A stretch of 39,437 nucleotides of DNA from assembly GCF_902826915.1 (NCBI RefSeq), contig NZ_CADEGP010000021.1:1-39437 (forward strand). The letters run 5' to 3'. The notes below the pieces were generated by a model. The model was not told the DNA's origin, searched no databases, and saw only the letters and a list, made by a program, of their open reading frames with translations. The position numbers and the translations under genes are program-made. The stretch is from an uncultured Nitrosomonas sp. Its GTDB lineage: Bacteria; Pseudomonadota; Gammaproteobacteria; Burkholderiales; Nitrosomonadaceae. The first letter of the stretch is position 1. Each line of letters begins with the position of its first letter. Shown here piece by piece: positions 37,420 to 39,437 of the stretch.

Positions 37420-38265
37420 TCAGGCAAGGCTGGTACTTTCGTATTGCTTGTTAACGCCGATGATGGTCATGACATCACACGCTTGCAGGTGCAAGAGCTT
37501 GGAAATATCTTCATAATCGTCCGGCAATGCAGCATCGTCCCAGCCATTAGCGGAGTGCCTGGCCAGATTTACTGCAAGTATGACATTGCGAACTCGCTGT
37601 AATTTTGCATGCTCATCATCCATCAGTGTAATTAATAGCTCAGGCAATTTCCATCTGACAGCAAGCTCATGTTGCAATTGATTTAAAGTAAATCCCAAAA
37701 TTTTTTCTTGTACTATTGCACTCCTTAATGCTTTATTCTGTTTTTGTAGTTGCTTGATCTTTAGCATTTCAGCGGGTGCAAAGCACCACATCAACATTTC
37801 TGCGATATCGTGCAACAGGGCAGCCAAACGAATATCAGCAAAATGCAAATCATGCAAACGAATTGCCCAGTCATAAGCATAAGATGCAGCCATATTGGAA
37901 CGATGAGTGGTTTTCAACAAAAAAATGAGTGCATGCATATTATTGCGCCCAAGAACTTCTTCGGCCAATGGTTTAGCAGGAATTTTCTTAAGCATCGTTT
38001 CAAGTCCGAGCATCATTACAATTTGCTCAGCTTCCATTACATCGTGCTCTTGGGAACGGTGCTTATGCTCTTGCATATAGCGCATGAGCTTTACTGTCAT
38101 CAATGGGTCATTTTTCACAACATTTGCATAATTTCGTGCATCCAGGTTCTGCTCATCTTGTGTGAGAATTTCAAGATTACGTGCAGTTTGTTTGAGAACA
38201 GGAATTTCTGCCCTTGTGAGGAAATCGACCCAATCTGATAATTTTCTTGAGACTGGTTGAGGCAT
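37420..38265 (-). CDS. HDOD domain protein
   Basis: The product is 281 aa. The HDOD domain covers about 15-215, with LLHDIAEMLMW in the position of the HD motif and a MMLGLETMLKKI segment upstream. HDOD proteins lack the full metal site of HD hydrolases and serve as signalling or regulatory scaffolds, often near c-di-GMP or chemotaxis systems. CAGGAG lies about 8 nt before the ATG. Monocistronic; function not predictable. Confidence 0.88.
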   Translation of the reverse strand: MPQPVSRKLSDWVDFLTRAEIPVLKQTARNLEILTQDEQNLDARNYANVVKNDPLMTVKLMRYMQEHKHRSQEHDVMEAEQIVMMLGLETMLKKIPAKPLAEEVLGRNNMHALIFLLKTTHRSNMAASYAYDWAIRLHDLHFADIRLAALLHDIAEMLMWCFAPAEMLKIKQLQKQNKALRSAIVQEKILGFTLNQLQHELAVRWKLPELLITLMDDEHAKLQRVRNVILAVNLARHSANGWDDAALPDDYEDISKLLHLQACDVMTIIGVNKQYESTSLA

Positions 38266-38463
38266 TTTTGAACTCCTGAATAATATTGTGTGAAATTTCT
38301 TACGACATTTCTTTATAAACCTTGAGGAAACAATAGGCTACCCCAGATTAATGAGAATAATGTATGATTCTTACTAGTCCTGTTTACATTTTTCTGCAAA
38401 CAGGAGATAAAAATTCAAGTCAGCTATTCATCAGCAATAGGGAAGAAAAAATATAACGGGGGC

Positions 38464-38619
38464 TTAACAGGCTGCATTAGCTGACTCCTTTAATTGGCGA
38501 TAACATTCCATTTCAAATTCTGCTGGTGGAATATTTCCAATCGGCTCCAGTAATCGATGATTATTGAACCAGTCCACCCATTCCAAAGTAGCAAATTCCA
38601 CATCATCAATATTGCACCA
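38464..38619 (-). pseudogene. C-terminal fragment of an IS3-family transposase (OrfB)
   Basis: On the minus strand the frame ending in TAA at 38464-38466 reads DDVEFATLEWVDWFNNHRLL then EPIGNIPPAEFEMECYRQL, the standard end of an IS3-type DDE integrase. Everything upstream of the IDDVEF region is missing because another IS3-type element begins there on the plus strand. It is a dead remnant of about 50 codons. Confidence 0.85.
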
Positions 38620-39437
38620 GAGGCCACGATGTCCTGTTTAAAGGAGAAGAAATATGACGCAAAACTACAAACCTGCTTACCCGCCGGAGTTTCGTCAAAC
38701 ACGTGGGCAGGCTGATTCGTGAAACAGGAATTAAAGGGGTGAGCCGCAGGCGAGGCTTTGTGATCACGACTCATCGCAATAAGCGTGACCGCCCTGCACC
38801 GGATTTAGTGCAACGTCATTTCAAGGCAGCTAGCATCAATCAACTATGGGTTGCGGACATGACTTACGTTCCTGCCTGGGCAGGGTTCCTGTACTTGGCC
38901 GTGGTCATCGATGTATCAGCCGCAAGGTAGTGGGCTGGTCTTTCGGTGAAACCATGACAGCAAATCTGGTGATCAGTGCGTTGAACATGGCGTTAATCAC
39001 CCGTAAACCGGGTAAAGTAATTCATCATAGCGATCAGGGCAGTCAATACACCCGTGTTGAGTTCGGCAAGCGATGCAGGGAAATGGGTGTGCGTCCCTCC
39101 ATGGGCAGTGTGGGTGATGCTTACGACAATGCGATGGCTGAAAGCTTTTTTGCCAGCCTAGAATGTGAATTGATCGACAGGCGCTCCTGGAAAAACAAAA
39201 CTGGCCATATTCACCTGAATCGAGTCATGGTACAACCCAACTCGCAGGCATTCTGAGCTGGGATACTTATCATCAAACAATTTTGAGAGAAAACTGAATG
39301 AGAAAAATCAAATCGCGATAAACTACAATCCGCTTTCACAGGTCGAGACTCTCTCGACTCCATGAAAAGAATGTCCGTCAAATTTGATGTGTGCTGTCAA
39401 AAATGGAGTCCATCGGTTTAAGCAACAAGCAAATTAG
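38620..39437 (+). pseudogene. Broken IS3-family element (OrfA-OrfB remnants)
   Basis: An OrfA start (MTQNYKPAYPPEFRQ) at 38654, with AAGGAG upstream, is joined by an internal deletion to OrfB at 38703. OrfB keeps all DDE positions: D in LWVADMTYV, D in HHSDQGSQY and E in NAMAESFFASLECE. It is broken by a 1-base loss at about 38927 (VIDV|SRKVVGW), a second frame change after RRSWKNKT near 39200, and a stop in FT*IESWYNPTRRHS. The C-terminal frame ends at 39363-39365. The element is dead. Right boundary unknown; the window ends within or just past it. Confidence 0.85.

Overview
The window looks like a chromosomal segment of a betaproteobacterium, most likely a Nitrosomonas-type ammonia oxidiser. 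The reasons are the rpsF-priB-rpsR-rplI-dnaB order, the trpG-trpD-trpC cluster, the moderate GC content, and an N-type (accessory, laterally spread) F-ATPase operon. The genus is an inference from gene content and style; no ammonia-oxidation gene or rRNA is present.

Layout. 1-4080: the tail of a probable outer-membrane protein, a two-gene operon (513-aa lipoprotein plus a DUF3047 protein) behind a CRP-like operator, and three small genes (one candidate ORF, one very acidic 81-aa protein, one secreted 97-aa protein). 4082-7840: hrpA. 7960-12790: an accessory region built around a REP-associated tyrosine transposase (RAYT) family. Three copies of the RAYT 3' tail alternate with unrelated genes: a GC-richer trypsin-like protease, a DJ-1/PfpI protein, and an RTX/DUF4214 gene cut by the RAYT. 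A secreted zinc phospholipase C-like protein and a MITE-like inverted repeat follow. 12907-21981: an Old Yellow Enzyme, a TonB-dependent receptor facing a YfiR-type hybrid histidine kinase and an HD-GYP response regulator, and a quinone-oxidoreductase-like MDR protein. 22255-23929: a decayed SDR pseudogene and two small exported proteins.

24075-30216 (minus strand) is the N-ATPase operon in the order atpD-C-Q-B-E-F-A-G. The b and delta subunits are fused in AtpF, and no separate delta gene exists. Two things depart from the usual atpDCQRBEFAG pattern: atpR is absent, and the c subunit keeps the ion-binding Glu-Ser pair but has Met and Leu where Na+-binding N-type rings carry Glu/Gln and Thr. 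A lipoprotein gene lies upstream of atpD.

31686-34684 (minus strand) is the ribosomal/primosome operon rpsF-priB-rpsR-rplI, with a clear intrinsic terminator before dnaB, a good sigma70-type promoter and a leader hairpin. Divergent from it are trpG-trpD-trpC (34926-37404), followed by a convergent HDOD-domain gene. The window ends in two abutting broken IS3-family elements (38464-39437).

No tRNA, rRNA or CRISPR array was seen. The least ordinary parts are the atypical N-ATPase, the gene cassettes separated by RAYT tails, and the receptor-kinase-HD-GYP signalling module.
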